In this document: one piece after another, positions 24,295 to 37,316 of the stretch
Position numbering within the stretch: the first letter of the stretch is position 1
Layout of the letters: each line of letters opens with the position of its first letter
NCBI GenBank assembly: GCA_026745465.1
Contig: JACYXH010000446.1
Coordinates: forward strand, 1,157,466-1,221,465
Length of the DNA stretch: 64,000 nucleotides
Reading direction: 5' to 3'
From: Lota lota
Taxonomy: Eukaryota; Chordata; Actinopteri; Gadiformes; Lotidae
The notes under the pieces: generated by a model
Told to the model about the DNA's origin: nothing
Seen by the model: only the letters and a program-made list of their open reading frames with translations
The model's database searches: none
Translations under genes and position numbers: made by a program

Positions 24295-25629
24295 TAGTGT
24301 TATGAGGGACAACTGTGTTAATCCTACAATAATGCCTCTATTCATTATAAATTAAATGCATTGACAATAAAGAATGCTCAGACGTGTCATTTGAATCTGT
24401 TCCGTAGCAACCAGAGAAATTAGTATTCTATTCCATGACAAATAAAAAGGCTTTTTCTTTTTTGGACACAAGCCTTATCCATTACTTATGCTGTCTGGAG
24501 CACTTGTATCAGTTGGCTACTCTGTGAGGGGTCAGTCTTATGAAGGAGATTTTAAGCTCTTCTAAGAGGTGTTCACTGTGGATGTAATGCCATAATCCTC
24601 AGGTGTTTATCCTACGGTTAAACACACAAGACATTATCACAAGTTGCTTTTATGTTCCCATTATGTGTGATCGTTTGATTTCAATAACATACAAACCTGT
24701 ACAGGCAAAAAAGCTTTGCAAACTGGTGTTTGTTTGAAACACAATACATCTAATAATACTAATAATTATGTAGCATAAGAATTACGTGCATAAACAAAAA
24801 AAATGCATACACATATTGACATATATGAATACAATATTAAATCAAATACAGTCATTACTTATCCAGCTATGATATTAAAGAGTGATCTCACTGTCCAGAA
24901 AGTTCAGAGCTCCATGAAATCTAGCCAAACGTGCCAGGCTATTTTCAAAGGCCAAGACCTGTGTTCTCAGTAGTAAAAGTCTTCCATCCTCAGGCTTTGA
25001 TGAACAAAGAATTGGAGCTCGATCTGTGTGTTCCTTTTCCATTATGCATGCCTGCAATTATTAGATATTACTTATTTTTGTGTGGTTATCTTAGCCTTCT
25101 CACATCCCACATACAAAGTCAAATTCCAGTGAGAAGGCAATCTTGGCCAGATTGATGTTGACTCATATGTGTATTGCTTGTGGCATAAACTTGTTGTCCT
25201 GCTATTCACCTGTTTATCTGTTTATCTTATTCACCGGTCTGCCTGACCATTGACACAACCCTATGTTTTACGTTAAATCATCACTTTATGCGTTGTTGTG
25301 AAACACTTGCGAACCTTCCGGACAGACTGGAAGATGTAGAACTGCTATGTTGTTGACTGTCTTTAGTTGGCTAGGCATGGTAGTAGCGATGGTGCCGTTG
25401 TGAGTCCTGCTGGGTCGTTTTTGGTGCATTGCCACAGGGCATTTTTCACAGTAACAGCGCGACAGTGAGGTGGAGTTTGGCCAAGTGTTTGTTTATCATT
25501 CAATTCCCACCGAACAAGTAAATAATTAAACCATGTACACGAATCAGAAATTCATATTTTAAAATGGGGGTTGTTTTCTCAGCCTCTGTGGTGATCTTAG
25601 GAAATGGCCCATTAACTGTCGCTTGACTC

Positions 25630-25645
25630 AACTCCCCCCCCCCCC
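25630..25645. repeat. C-rich run
   Basis: A poly(C) stretch in an otherwise unique region; nothing else recognised nearby. Confidence 0.6.
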
Positions 25646-26139
25646 ATCCCCACACCCACACACCATTCCTAGTGTCCTGGTTCTCGGTTCTCAGTACTCA
25701 GACTATTTTGGTTGGCGGTGACACAGCGGTGTGCCTGTGGAGTGTGGTAAACATTCAAGAAGCGAGATCCATGCAAGTTTTATTATGCTGCTGTGAAGCT
25801 GGTGTTTTTCTGTCTCTCTCTCCCTCTGTGTGTGTGTCTCTCTCTCTCTATATATAACACTTTCTCACTCTCTATCTCTCTCTCACTCTCTCATATTCAA
25901 AATGACCTCCACTTCCTTTGTCCTCTTTGTGTTAGCACTGTAAGGAGTAGTGGAAAGAGTCCCAGCACTTCCTGACACCTTTCTTGTCTTTTCTTGTTTC
26001 GTCATAGGCTTTTGTTGGTTGTTGGCTTCAACACCTATTTTGTCAATGTGTCTGAATGCATTTAATTGTCATGTGCTTAAACAATTTAGGATTCAATTGC
26101 AACTGCTCTTTTTAGACAAAGAGTTTCACATTGACTGTT

Positions 26140-26300
26140 GGGTGTGTGTGTGTGTGTGTCTGTTTGTATGTCCATGTGTGTGTGCATGCGCATGTGTTTG
26201 TATGTGCGTGTGCACATGTGTTCGTATTTGTTTGTGCATGCGTGTGTGTGTGTCTGTGTGTGTGTGTGTGTGTGTTTGTGTGTGTATGTGTATGCGTGTG
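26140..26300. repeat. Imperfect (TG)n block
   Basis: TG units with many CATG/TTTG interruptions. The Cys-Val-rich frames over it are artefacts. Confidence 0.93.
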
Positions 26301-26951
26301 TGTCTACTCTATGTCAAAAATAGAGTATACTCTTGTTTGGATCATCATAAATTATTCAGTCTTTCCCAGTGACAGAGAGGCACACAAACTACCACATACA
26401 AACACACACTCATACACACAAGCACACACTCGTACAGACCCAGAAGAAGCAAACTGTCCCCAAAGCCCCCCCCCCACCCCATTCTACCGGTGCCTCCATC
26501 TCCCTTCTACCCAGCTCAGCTGAGCAGTCAGGATGTGAAGGTCAAGGCTTTTCCTGCAGGATGTAAACAACTCAGTGGCCTGTCATGGGACGCGTCAGTA
26601 ACCAGGCTCCGCCTCTCACTTAACCCCGCCCCAAAGTACATGCTGAAAATACATTCTTTAAGAGCCTTGTTCGGTACCTGCGCTTCAATGAGGGCTGTTG
26701 TTAAAAGGAACCTTGCGTTGCTCTTTGCTAAAAGCACTGAATTTCACACTATAGACATATGCTTTGCTTTGTGTTTTTGGACGTGTTGTTCGAGTGTTCT
26801 GGTCTGTGGCTTTTGTCACGAAGGGCTGATCCAAGGAGAGGCTATTGATAGAGCTGTCAATACAGGAAGGACTTAGAGAAAGTAATCCTCATAGCTGATT
26901 AGCTTAAACAAATCCATTAAGACATTATGATTGGATGCTAGCGGCCTGTTT

Positions 26952-26959
26952 ATCTAAGA
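26952..26959. repeat. Left 8-bp target-site duplication of the hAT element
   Basis: ATCTAAGA immediately before the terminal CAGGGG; an identical copy is at 29713-29720. Eight base pairs is the standard hAT duplication length. Confidence 0.93.
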
Positions 26960-29712
26960 CAGGGGTGTCAAACTCATTTTTACCCTGGGCCACATCAGCA
27001 TTATGGTTGCCCTCAAAGGGCCGGTTGTAACTGTAAGACTATGTAAATGTAACTACTCCTTAACATATTGTTAAATAACTAATAAAGCACATTGCTCTGT
27101 ATTATTATAACTTAAATCAATTTAATTTATCAGGTTAAGAAACCACATTACTCCATCAATCAAAGATCAAACTTTTCAATGAATAACAAAGACAAATATT
27201 ATCAAACACATGTTATTACATCAACTTTGTTCAAAACTTTTTGGTCACAAATGAGAGGGGTAGAACTATGGTACAACAAATAATTCTGAGCTGCTAAGAA
27301 CATGTGTGACAGATTTTTACATAGCAATTTTTACAGGCATTTTACATAAACAAATGGCTGCAGACAGAGAGGGCATACATCCAACTAATGAGAGATGGTT
27401 TTGATTACAGTAAACATTTGGCTGCATGAACACATACACCTGTAAACACACTGCATACATTGCTACACATACAAAGTAGTATATGTAATTATCTCAAAAT
27501 AACAAAAAGGGTTGTCTCAGTTCACAACTATTTTGATCAAGTTCTGGGTGAAGTTGATGAGGTGATGCTACTTGGCCTTGAACACACAAAGTAGATCCTT
27601 CCTCACCCTAGGACACCATATCACACACCATCCTCATCCATTGATTATGTTCTGAAATTAACAACAAACACAAAACAAAATGCAAGCACAATCATTAAAT
27701 TTCACACATATTACACTGTACTTATTTTTGGTTTAAATACATTCTATTTTTGATTCAGGTTTTTAAAAATGCTTACCTATTTGTTCTCTGGCCTGATGTC
27801 TGACACCATTTTTCCGTGGTCAGTCCGTCAATGTCTGGCTTTAGGTCTTGTGCTGTAGCGATCCGTAAAACAGCGTGGAGGTTCTCATCGGTGATGCGTG
27901 ATCTGTGCTTCGTCTTGTTTAGATTCATTATTGAAAACATCTGTTCGCACAGGTAGGTGCTCCCAAACATGGACTGAACACGGGAGCTGTGGCATCAAAG
28001 CAAGGGGCAGTAGACGGTAAAAGTCCTCGATTAGAGCACCCTGGAACTTTGCTCTCAGGCCTCTATTGCTTTGAAGCTCTAGTAACTACACCTGAAGGAG
28101 ATGGGGCGCACTGCCGACGTCGGCGGTGAAAGGATTGGCAAAGATGACAAAGCCTGAGTGCTGTGTTCTAAAGTCAGAGAAGCGCCGATCAAATTAATTA
28201 ATTAACCGGTTCACTTTGAAAGCCGACCGAGCGCATGAAAAAGCCCCGGGAACTGAGGCTGAGATGCTCTGACCGACAGGAAAGTGGCCAAGAGTGTCCT
28301 GTTCCAGTTGGGACTTCCATAGGTGCAGTTTACGTTGGAAAGCTGTGATCATGTCGGACATCTGCGTGATGATTTGCGTCCCTGCAGCCTCTGATTCAGT
28401 TGGGCGAGATGCTCCATTATGTCACACAACATACCAAAATCACACAGCCAGTTTGGATCCGACAGTTCAGGCAAGGGTTTTCCTTTACTTTGCATGAAAA
28501 GAGCGATTTCTTCCCTAAGCTCAAAAAATCGTTTGAGGACCGCGCTCCTACTCAGCCACCTTACTTCTGTATGGTATGGCACATCTCCATGCTCCGACCC
28601 CACGTCCTTCAAAAACAGCTGGACCAGAACCTTTCCACACAGAGCTTCTTGGTGGATAATGCAATTATAAGTTATCAGAGGTGTGTGGCAGTTACTTTTT
28701 TGCATTTTCTCCTTCACTACTCCAACCACCCCTGTTTTTTGTCCACACATTGCAGGTGCGCCATCGGTAGTTAGCCCTACCAACGTTTCCCAGGGTAAAT
28801 TACTTTTACTTACGGACTTCTCCACCGCATCAAAAATGTCCCTCCCCATCGTCGTCCCATGCATGGCAGCTACATCCAAGAGCTCCTCACTGACAGTGAT
28901 GTCTGCCTTCACGCCTCTTATAAAAATGGATAGCTGCGCTGTATCCGTGTTGTCTGTGCTTTCATCAACAGCTAATGAAAAAGCCAGGTAACTGTGTGTC
29001 TCTTCAGCCAGTGTTTCATGACAAACTGACATTTTTGAAAGTCTGTATCTGGTCGGGGCACACCTGCTCACATACCTTTAGCATGCACGCTTCAAAAATC
29101 CACCCTCTGAAAAACACTTGGAACCTCGGGAGATTTCTTCAACCACAATATAGCTAGCTTTCACTGCTGCATAATTTTTGGATTTAGCTTTTGTAAACTG
29201 TGATTGCAGGCTGCCTTTTAATTCTTGGACAATTTGATGTTTTTCTTGGAGGCAACGTTTAGCATACTTGGCTCCGTGTTTGGTGTCAAAATGCCGACGT
29301 AAATAGTATTCCTTTATTACTGACAGCTTCATGCCTCGTATCACAGAAGACATACCGATTTTTCTTCTTGAAGCACAAACATGTATTTGCTTTCCCATCG
29401 TTCATTAAATTGCCTTCCCTCTGAATCTATTTGTCTCTTGTTGGACATTTTGGGATTATTCGTAGATCTTTTTCAACTGTTATAGTTAAACTTTGATATG
29501 GAAACACTGAAATCTAGCAGCAGGATTCCGTAATTGTGCGGGTCGCAAAATCAAAATGCATTGTGGGAGATGTAGTTCATGGTCACTGTACGCTGTAAAG
29601 CCGCATTGACTTTTATTTTAAGACATTCATATGCCTTTTAAGCTCTAGCGGGCCACATAAAATGACGTGGCAGGCCGGATTCGGCCCGCGGGCCTTGTGT
29701 TTGACACATGTG
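26960..29712 (-). mobile_element. hAT DNA transposon (2753 bp), transposase on the minus strand
   Basis: The left end is CAGGGGTGTCAAACTCA. The right end, as reverse complement, is CACATGTGTCAAACACA. Both ends are flanked by the perfect 8-bp duplication ATCTAAGA. Subterminal GGGCCACAT/GGGCCGG motifs are present in both halves. The interior encodes, on the minus strand, pieces of a BED-finger / RNase H-like / hAT-dimerisation transposase of the group related to GTF2IRD2- and ZBED-type host proteins (family recognition from recall). The intact duplication suggests one undisturbed insertion, but the coding region is broken. Confidence 0.93.
27773..29448 (-). pseudogene. Broken hAT transposase
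   Basis: The likely original start is the ATG at 29448-29446 (MSNKRQ). Within 40 codons an in-frame TGA disrupts the BED zinc-finger region, and a second frame (29398-29078) contains the finger's LRRHFDTKH tail. The catalytic core is best preserved at 29071-28349, with [15 protein letters not shown] around the first catalytic Asp, then [13 protein letters not shown] and, near its end, [18 protein letters not shown]. The C-terminal dimerisation part is at 27970-27773, with [13 protein letters not shown] and RSRITDENL. Frameshifts near 29075 and 28360 separate these pieces, and part of the region between core and C-terminus is missing or unrecognisable. It is not functional as it stands. Confidence 0.88.
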
Positions 29713-29720
29713 ATCTAAGA
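29713..29720. repeat. Right 8-bp target-site duplication of the hAT element
   Basis: ATCTAAGA, identical to 26952-26959. Confidence 0.93.
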
Positions 29721-31390
29721 GGTAAACACATTTATTAATGCCTCCAAAGACAATTTCTTTTTACATTTATCCTATATTTTAATTCCTATCGGAAGTGCCT
29801 ATCTGAGGAGTAATTCTCTAAAAGGCAATTCCACATTTCTCATATATGTTCTCATTGTATAAAAGCCATAAATATAAACACAATTACACAAGCTTACATT
29901 ACGGCTAATATTATAAACGGAACAAATAATTAATTCTCAGCTAAAAGTGTTGAAGACAAGCTTATCTTTTTAACTTTTTTTAATTAAGGCCATACAAGGA
30001 TAGTTCAAATGAAGTGAATGGTTTTATTCATTATCATTATTTTAATCATTCAAAAACATTTCCCTATTGCAGATGTTTGATGTGCATACATTTACATGGT
30101 ATGTTTATAACTTGTTAAAGTACATGTGAGGTGCATTTGGACTGGTCAAAAGGACCCCCAAATGACCAAATGATCTTGAAATCACAAATCATTCCAACTG
30201 CTGAAGGAGAAAATAAATGTCTTCATTGGCATATCATTCCAAATACGTGCCTGCGATGGCCTCCCAGGTTGTGCACGATGTGATTCCAGTTTTAAATTGC
30301 TTATGAGTGTGGGGTGATTTGGGGGAGAAAGTCAGTGTGTAGCTGTTTGATTTTTCTCTTCAACTCCAATCACTTTCTTTCCTTTTACTTTGCTTTGTGA
30401 TTTATATCCTGGATCTCTCTCTCTCACCCTCTCTTTCACTGTATCTCTCTGTCTCTCTCCCTCTCTCTCACACGCTCTCCCTCTCAGAATAACTTTATCT
30501 CTCTCTCTCAGTTCAACTTTATATCTCTCGTGCTCTGTCTCTGTCTGATTCACTTTATCTCTCTCTCTCTGTTTCACTTTCTCCCTCTCTCTTTTACTGT
30601 CTTCTTTCTTAATCTCCCTCTCTATTGTGAAAGCTGGCAGAAATAGCGCTAAGGGATGGACAGCCACAGGGATGTATGACGAGGCAGCAATTAAATGATC
30701 TCTTAGCTGTCTAACGCAAACTATTCTCGTATGCAAACATTATAAAACATAAATATACATATGCATGAAGCAACAATGTGTCATTACAAGCAATTGCAAT
30801 AATTTGTTTACCGTGCCCTCCCACACTTTACTCTGGAGGCCAGTGTCACTGAATATAATCAAACCATGTGTGTATGTTTGTGTGTGAGGTATACACGTGT
30901 GTGCATATGCATGTGTGTGTGTGTGTGTATGTGTATGTGTGTGCATGTGTGTGTGTATGTGTGTTATGTAAGCAAGCTGCCTCCTCTTGCATCAAGCAGT
31001 GTGGAATCACTTTGTCATCTGCCCACACTCTTCCCCACCGCGCCGCTGTCTCTCCTCCTCTGTGGATTCCATTTGTAATTAAATATGTTATTGGCATAAC
31101 ACAATCTGCCTTTGCCAGACTAATATGATCTTCTCAAAACATAAAGAAAGAGACGGTAAATGAGATTACAGGATAACACATGTAAACAACTATTCTATAG
31201 CAATTAACGTTGGTTATTATATTAATGTATTGATGGGTAACAAGTCACTGGCCTATGTCTTGCTCAGTCTATTACATTGCATGAAGCGATTTAATTCACT
31301 TAATATAGGTGGTCCCAATGCTTAGCAGGAGTATGCAGTCAGTTGCAGTATCTCTGTTGGCAACTTGGTAAAATAATACCTTTGTTGTAT
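29721..31390. other. AT-rich non-coding DNA with CT- and TG-rich blocks
   Basis: No gene seen. 30410-30620 is CT-rich with a loose 30-bp CTTTATCTCTCTCTCT periodicity, and 30866-30965 is an imperfect TG block. The rest is unique AT-rich sequence. Confidence 0.6.
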
Positions 31391-31395
31391 TGTAT

Positions 31396-31774
31396 TGTAG
31401 CGATCTCGCCGGTGACAGAGGAATGTCCAGTCAGCAGTACGCAACAAGTAGTTTTATTGGGTGTAAACAAAGGTTACTGTTTGGCCGTAACCTACACCAA
31501 ATAAAGGTTGTTCCGAAAAATCGCGAACATTCCACGGAAAACAAGCTCTCTGAAACACCAACCATCAACACACACCAACAATCAAAATCCTCCCCCCCCG
31601 AAGAAAATCCTCTCCACGCAAAGACTCCTTCTTGCCACTGTGATTGGCCACCCACACAGATTGACAGTAAAACATTCCAAATAATGCACACGTGAACAAC
31701 TGGCATAACGGATAACGATTATCAATAACAAACACATAACACATAAACTGTTATATAATCCAAGGGTCGCTACA
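31396..31774. mobile_element. Probable solo LTR (379 bp)
   Basis: The element begins TGTAGCGATC and ends GGTCGCTACA, so it has TG...CA ends with a short imperfect inverted repeat. It is flanked on both sides by GTAT (31392-31395 and 31775-31778). A 4-bp duplication and TG...CA termini fit Ty3/Gypsy-type integration. A possible polyadenylation signal AATAAA lies at 31500. No internal gag/pol region or second LTR is present, so it would be a solo LTR left by recombination. A non-autonomous DNA element with TIRs is the alternative. Confidence 0.55.
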
Positions 31775-31902
31775 GTATATAGCGCTTCTACTAGCCAGTC
31801 TGCCACTCAACGTGCTTTACATTTTGGTTTCAACCCACATCTCACACATGTACACACACCAAGACTCACCCACACACAACAATAGACTCTTTCTCTCACA
31901 CA

Positions 31903-31904
31903 GC

Positions 31905-31935
<31 letters not shown>
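31903..31935. repeat. (CA)16 microsatellite
   Basis: Nearly perfect tract. Confidence 0.93.
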
Positions 31936-31938
<3 letters not shown>

Positions 31939-32532
31939 AAACACTCACACAGACCAACAGCAATGATGCAATACAGCAAAAGAGTTAGATGCCTTCCATG
32001 CTGAAAGATCATTTGACACTTTAGCCTGCAACCCTTCAGTTGTGCTACAATCTACCCGCTGAACATTTGCAAATATAATAGAATAGAATCCACTAAATAC
32101 AATATTTACGGTAACAATCAATTACAGTACTGAATTTAAATTATTATTCGCTTTGCATGTCTTACTCAAGGCCAACATTGCCTTGTCTCTCTGTCTCTCT
32201 CACTCTGTCTGACATATTCCATTTATACATTCCTTGAGGTGGAGTTAGGGGGGAGGGGTTGCTGGATATAGAGAGTGGGTAGGGTGGTGGGGTTTGAGAG
32301 GGAGGGAGGGGGTGGTAAAAGGGCTGTTGGCAGGTACAGCTTTAGTCTAGCCATCTCGGCTAACATGGTATTGCGTTAGCCGATGTAACATTTTGGGACC
32401 AAGTTATAAAAAAGTATTTATATATGTTTGTGTGTGTGTGTGTTTGTGTGTGTGTGTATGCTCATCCGTGTGTGTGTGTTCATGACCGAACCTCATCGGG
32501 CGGGAGTGCAAGCGTCTCCCAGGACAGCCTCT

Positions 32533-32569
32533 CATGCTAATGGTGGAACAGATTAATATCATTAGCATG
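32533..32569. promoter_or_regulatory. Inverted pair of octamer/homeodomain-like sites
   Basis: CATGCTAATG at 32533-32542 and its exact inverse CATTAGCATG at 32560-32569, 17 bp apart, with ATTAAT between them. ATGCTAAT resembles POU octamer-type sites (ATGCAAAT/ATGCTAAT). The surrounding 32.47-32.80 kb is unique, GC-balanced sequence. Regulatory function is inferred from motif content only. Confidence 0.3.
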
Positions 32570-34942
32570 TGAGCTCCAACCAAATGCATCTTCCTCTCCT
32601 CCAACTATCTAGCGCTTCTGGCAGGGAAGCCAGTCGTCGCGCATGGGTGGAGTTTGGATAAGACAAGTGAAACAAATGGTTTCATTTTACCAAAGTAAAA
32701 ACAATGCCTCTGCGGTGATGGAATATGATGCGGCCGGAGGAAATCGCCACTTAGCAACCTTAAGAGGGCTATCAGAGATGTGGTTTTATTTTTTGTCATG
32801 GATTGCCGGATGGAAAAGAATGGGTGGATTCTTTCACTTCAGTTTTGACAAATAATAATATTACAAAAAGGAAATGCACCATTTCCAATGTCCTGTACTG
32901 AGGCACTCAACTGCCGTTGAGTGGCTGGGTGACTCATTTATGACTTTAAAAGAGAATCAATCTTTTCAATCAATTTTCAATCTGTTGTCTACCACAGTCT
33001 TGAGAACAAAAAATGCCCTGTTACGCTAAACACAAGCAGTTAAAAACTATTTAGAATTCAAATATACAACATTTTAAATCGATTTATTTGATGTTTGCTG
33101 CTCTGTGACCAGAACTGACGGCATATTTTGCATATTTCAGAGTGCACTTTGCTTTTACATATTTGTACATATAACCTGATTAAAAAAATCTCCGGCTGCA
33201 ACCAACTTTATTAGATTGGAGTTTTTTCGATAAATGAATCTAGTGGTCTATAAAATGTCCCAGCGATATTACCAAAGCAATCAACTTATATCTGTTTGCT
33301 TTATATGACCAACAGCCAGTAAAATATAAGTCAATGCACATGGGTGACTCCTGCTTACTACCACCTCCAATGACATAAATGATGAGAATGATGATGATGA
33401 TGATGGGTGCTATAACTGATTGAGTCACTGAATCAAAGCTATTTGGCCTGTATGTGTTAATAATTGAAATGTACTGGCCTCCCATTCATGGTGCCCCCCT
33501 GTCAATCATTTAGCTGAAGCTTCACAGTCAGATTGGTTCGCTGGGTGGATGGATGGACAGACGGATGGCTGAATGGATTTGTGAGGCTCTAAACTATCAC
33601 ATTGCTCTTTTAAAGCATGTTGTGCCACAGATTATTTTTCATGGAACCACTGTTTTTGACGTCTGTTGAGTTCTGTGTTGACCCGAGCGGTTAAGTCAAG
33701 TCAGGCATTGTGCTTGAAGAATAAGAATTAGCCATGCAAACTGGTAATCGAAAGGATGAAAATATAAATAGTCTGAAGGTAAGGTTTTCTGCCGCCAACA
33801 TGAATCTGCACACGTGATGTGTAAACACCAGAAGTGACAGCGTGCACAGCGGGATGGCAACAGCAATAGAAAATACTTATAAGTGTACTTATAAAATACA
33901 CTTATACAAACATGTTTTACGAGTGATTCTATTAAACTGTGGCGTTACTCTAGTAAACAAGCCATCTGTATCCTCATCTATTGGTTATAGAATGTGTCAT
34001 TGCTGTAAAATAATACACTAGTGTTTGCTCAAGCGTAGCACGTTCTTTCTAGCATCACAACATTCAAATTGTTTATCTTCTGATGGTATTAACCTGAATC
34101 TGTGATGAATGGCACATGTCAACATGTTATTATGTCAAGCAAAAAATGGCTTATGTAGGGAATGGCCATCAGCATACGGCATGCCATTCATGGGAACAAA
34201 TGGAAATGTTTAACACAAGGGCGTTTGCACTCACATTTCTTATCATAAAGTGTCTTCTGCTTCTGCTGATGGATGGCAGCCCCTGTGCGTTTGGAAGGGA
34301 ACGTGTTGGTGAGTAGTGCAGTTATGGGTACAGATTGCCTGGTGCTCTAGATACTATCTGGAAGTGTGTTTTTGAAGACCAGTTAATGTGATGTAATGGC
34401 ACGGAAATAGCGCCACAGAACGAGATAGCACACAGCGCCGCGATGAATCACACACTTAATGTGCCGTTGAAAAGCTCTCACAGCCACGTTCTCCAATTGC
34501 ATACGCTCACTGCTGTATCTCTCTATCTCTATCCCTCTCTTTGTCGCTCTCTCACTCTCTCTCGCTCTCTCTCTCACTCACTCTCTCTCACTCTCACACT
34601 CTGTCCCTCTATCTCTCTCTATCTCTCGCTTTTATCTCTTTTCTTCTTTCATTTATCCCTCTCTCTTTCTCTCTCGTTCTCTTTATTACTATCATTGTCT
34701 CTCACACACTTTATCTCTCTCTCTCTTTCTCTTTTTCCCTCTCTCTCTCTCACTCAATGCATACCCTCCCATGTTCTCATATTACAGAAGTCTCCTCATT
34801 TCGACCTCTGAGTCCATCTCATCTCCCCTCCCCCCACACACACACTCTGTCAGAATGCCAGACCCGGCTCACCCGATCTCTCCCACCTCCCCCACTATCC
34901 CCGGTCCCGCCCCCCACCCACTGTCGATGTTGACCTTGGCCG

Positions 34943-34996
34943 CCATCATAGCATCATAGCATCTTAGCATCATAGCATCATAGCATCATAGTATCA
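34943..34996. repeat. 8-bp tandem repeat (TAGCATCA)6
   Basis: Six near-perfect units; one copy has T for A and one has a C-to-T change. Confidence 0.9.
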
Positions 34997-35027
34997 CGTT
35001 ACCTGGTTGCGGGTGCTCACACACACG

Positions 35028-35100
35028 TACATACACAAACACACAGAAAAACACACACAAACACACACACACACGCACACACACACACACACACACACAC
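35028..35100. repeat. (CA)n-rich block
   Basis: Imperfect CA tract with ACAAAC interruptions. Confidence 0.92.
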
Positions 35101-35469
35101 CTACATAGACACACTAAAGGGTGAAATCAGAGCTGATGATACGACAGTGTATGTCTAATAGTGTATATGTGTGTGTGTGCGTGTGTCTGTGTCTTTGTTT
35201 TATTGGGTGTTATTGGCCTCATCCTGGATCAATCTTAAACAGTGCTAATTGCCTAAAGGGTAATTGCTATGTATTTAGTGGCCGGCTGACGCCTCGTTGC
35301 ACATGTGGTGTCAACCCATTAGGTGAGCCAGAGGCTTTCTATGCTGGACACTTGGATAGAAATAGCAAGAAAAGAAAAACATCAATAGAAATAAAAGGAG
35401 AGAGAAAGGTTACTTAAGTGGTGCAGCCATTACTGCTGCTTGGCCATGTGCAAGATGTAAACACTGTCT

Positions 35470-35690
35470 CCAGCAAGATGTTGACAGTGTAACCAACAAG
35501 ATGTAAACAGTGTAACCAACAACAACTAAACAGTGTAACCAACAAGATGTAAACAGTGTAACCAACACCATGTAAACAGTGAAAACAACAATATAGAAAC
35601 AGTGTTACTAACAACATGTAAGCAGTCTAACCAACAATATCTAAACAGTGTAACCGACAAGATGTAACCAGTGTAACCTACAAAGTGCAC
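35470..35690. repeat. 23-bp minisatellite, about nine copies
   Basis: Unit GATGTAAACAGTGTAACC plus AACAA; copies start 35477, 35500, 35523 and onward, diverging toward the 3' side (GAAAAC, GTTACT variants). Non-coding. Confidence 0.88.
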
Positions 35691-36830
35691 TTACACAGAC
35701 ATATTGGTTTTAGCATACAGAGAGCTATGTTACCTAATAATCCACAAGAAACAGGGAAAATGAGCAGTGAACGTATTGCTTTCCACTACATTACACTTAT
35801 GTACAACAAAACATGGCATTGCATTTATGCATGATACATTTATCATATCCCATCATATCATCATCACTGTGCCATATTGAACTACAGGTTTTTGATTGCA
35901 ATTATTGTATATGTATATGTACTGTATGTTCGTATGTAGGCGATTGTAAATGATTATATGTTGGATTATGCAGACATGTCTGCCAGATAATCCCCAAACA
36001 GTATATATATTGTCAGTATTATGAAGAAAAAAAAGAGAAGAATGGGCCTATCTCTCCTTGTAATCCTACCACCACGCTGTATTCCATTAGACCTCTAGAA
36101 GCATCCAGGGATCAGTGATTGATCCTTTCTGCTTCATATTCAGCGTGTTCCCTGAGACACTGCTTTGTGTTCCAAGAGACATAATGGGAAATAAACAGTA
36201 GTGGGATTCATATTAGAACTAAAGGTCATACCTTTATTTCACAAGAGTCCTTGTTGTTGTTGTTGTTGTTGTATGGGACGTAAAATAGCTATCTGTAAGA
36301 CATTTACTGTACTAAATCATACAATTACCATGATTTGTTATCAGAGATTAAGGAAATACTGGCTTCTCCAACAACAATGCTATAGCCAGGCAGTTCCCTT
36401 TTGTGATTTCCGTTCCGGGTCGGAATGTTTGTTTTTGGTCGCCAGATAGGTCACCAGATGTGAAAGAAATTGGCACACAAACACAGCATGCTGCAGCCAT
36501 GGAAACAAGCAAACAAACTGGATCAACTAAGATTGTACCAGATTCTAACATAAAAAGTCTCATCCTCTTTTGACAAAGCTCCACCACCTGAGCTGTGCTA
36601 AAACACGGGTAAATCGTGGAAGATTGATACAGCTTGGATCCCAGAAGGATTTCAAGACCGATGTCACGTGAGCTGGCATATCATTTTCAAACAATAAATA
36701 TATTGCAAATGTATACATTAGCTGATCAATTTATAGTGTAGAACACGTTGTCGCTTGTCAATTGTCAAAATAAAATAATTGCGCTTGTCTCAAAATATAA
36801 TGATATATAATATCATTATATATATGTTAA

Positions 36831-37002
36831 TATAATATAATGAGCTCGGCTCGTCTTGCAATCAGTGTCCTCAACCTGGCAACCCGCATGAGCTTCGAGT
36901 CTGCAAAGGAGACGGCGGGTGGAGACAACTCTCTTCGATATTGTGAATTTGGACTGCAGTACCCATGTTAAACGATCGGTGTCAATGTTACATATTGTAC
37001 CT
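36831..37002. mobile_element. Possible TTAA-flanked MITE fragment
   Basis: The segment ends in ACATATTGTACCTTTAA, a motif I recall at the end of a common teleost non-autonomous element, and contains a CTGGCAACCCGC stretch typical of its interior. TTAA is present at 36827-36830 and 37003-37006. I could not find a convincing left inverted repeat, so the family and borders are uncertain. Confidence 0.3.
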
Positions 37003-37316
37003 TTAAAGCTAATAAAATAAGATAGGGGAAGATTAGATGTCACTAATCCATGAATTGGGTGTTTGGGAGGATTTAAGGGTATGAATATGTTCAAATATAA
37101 AGTCGATTATCTTCAACATAAAATGAGAGACATACAGTCATATTGTCTGGGGATTAAGGATTAAATAATCACATAAATAATTAAATAATGAAGGATTAAA
37201 TAATCACAGCTCAACATAGTAGTGCATACTTTTTGGATTTACCCAACAGTGATCTACCCTTTATTGGCACGCACCCTAGAGTCAGTATTCAGTACTCAGA
37301 ACTCCCATTTGATGAA

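Noticed and set aside
28400..28991. Plus-strand ORFs of 83-124 codons in the hAT element
   Set aside because: Antisense shadows of the transposase core on the minus strand.
33879..33905. 9-bp inverted repeat ATAAGTGTA / TACACTTAT
   Set aside because: Short, AT-rich, and expected by chance in a sequence of this composition.
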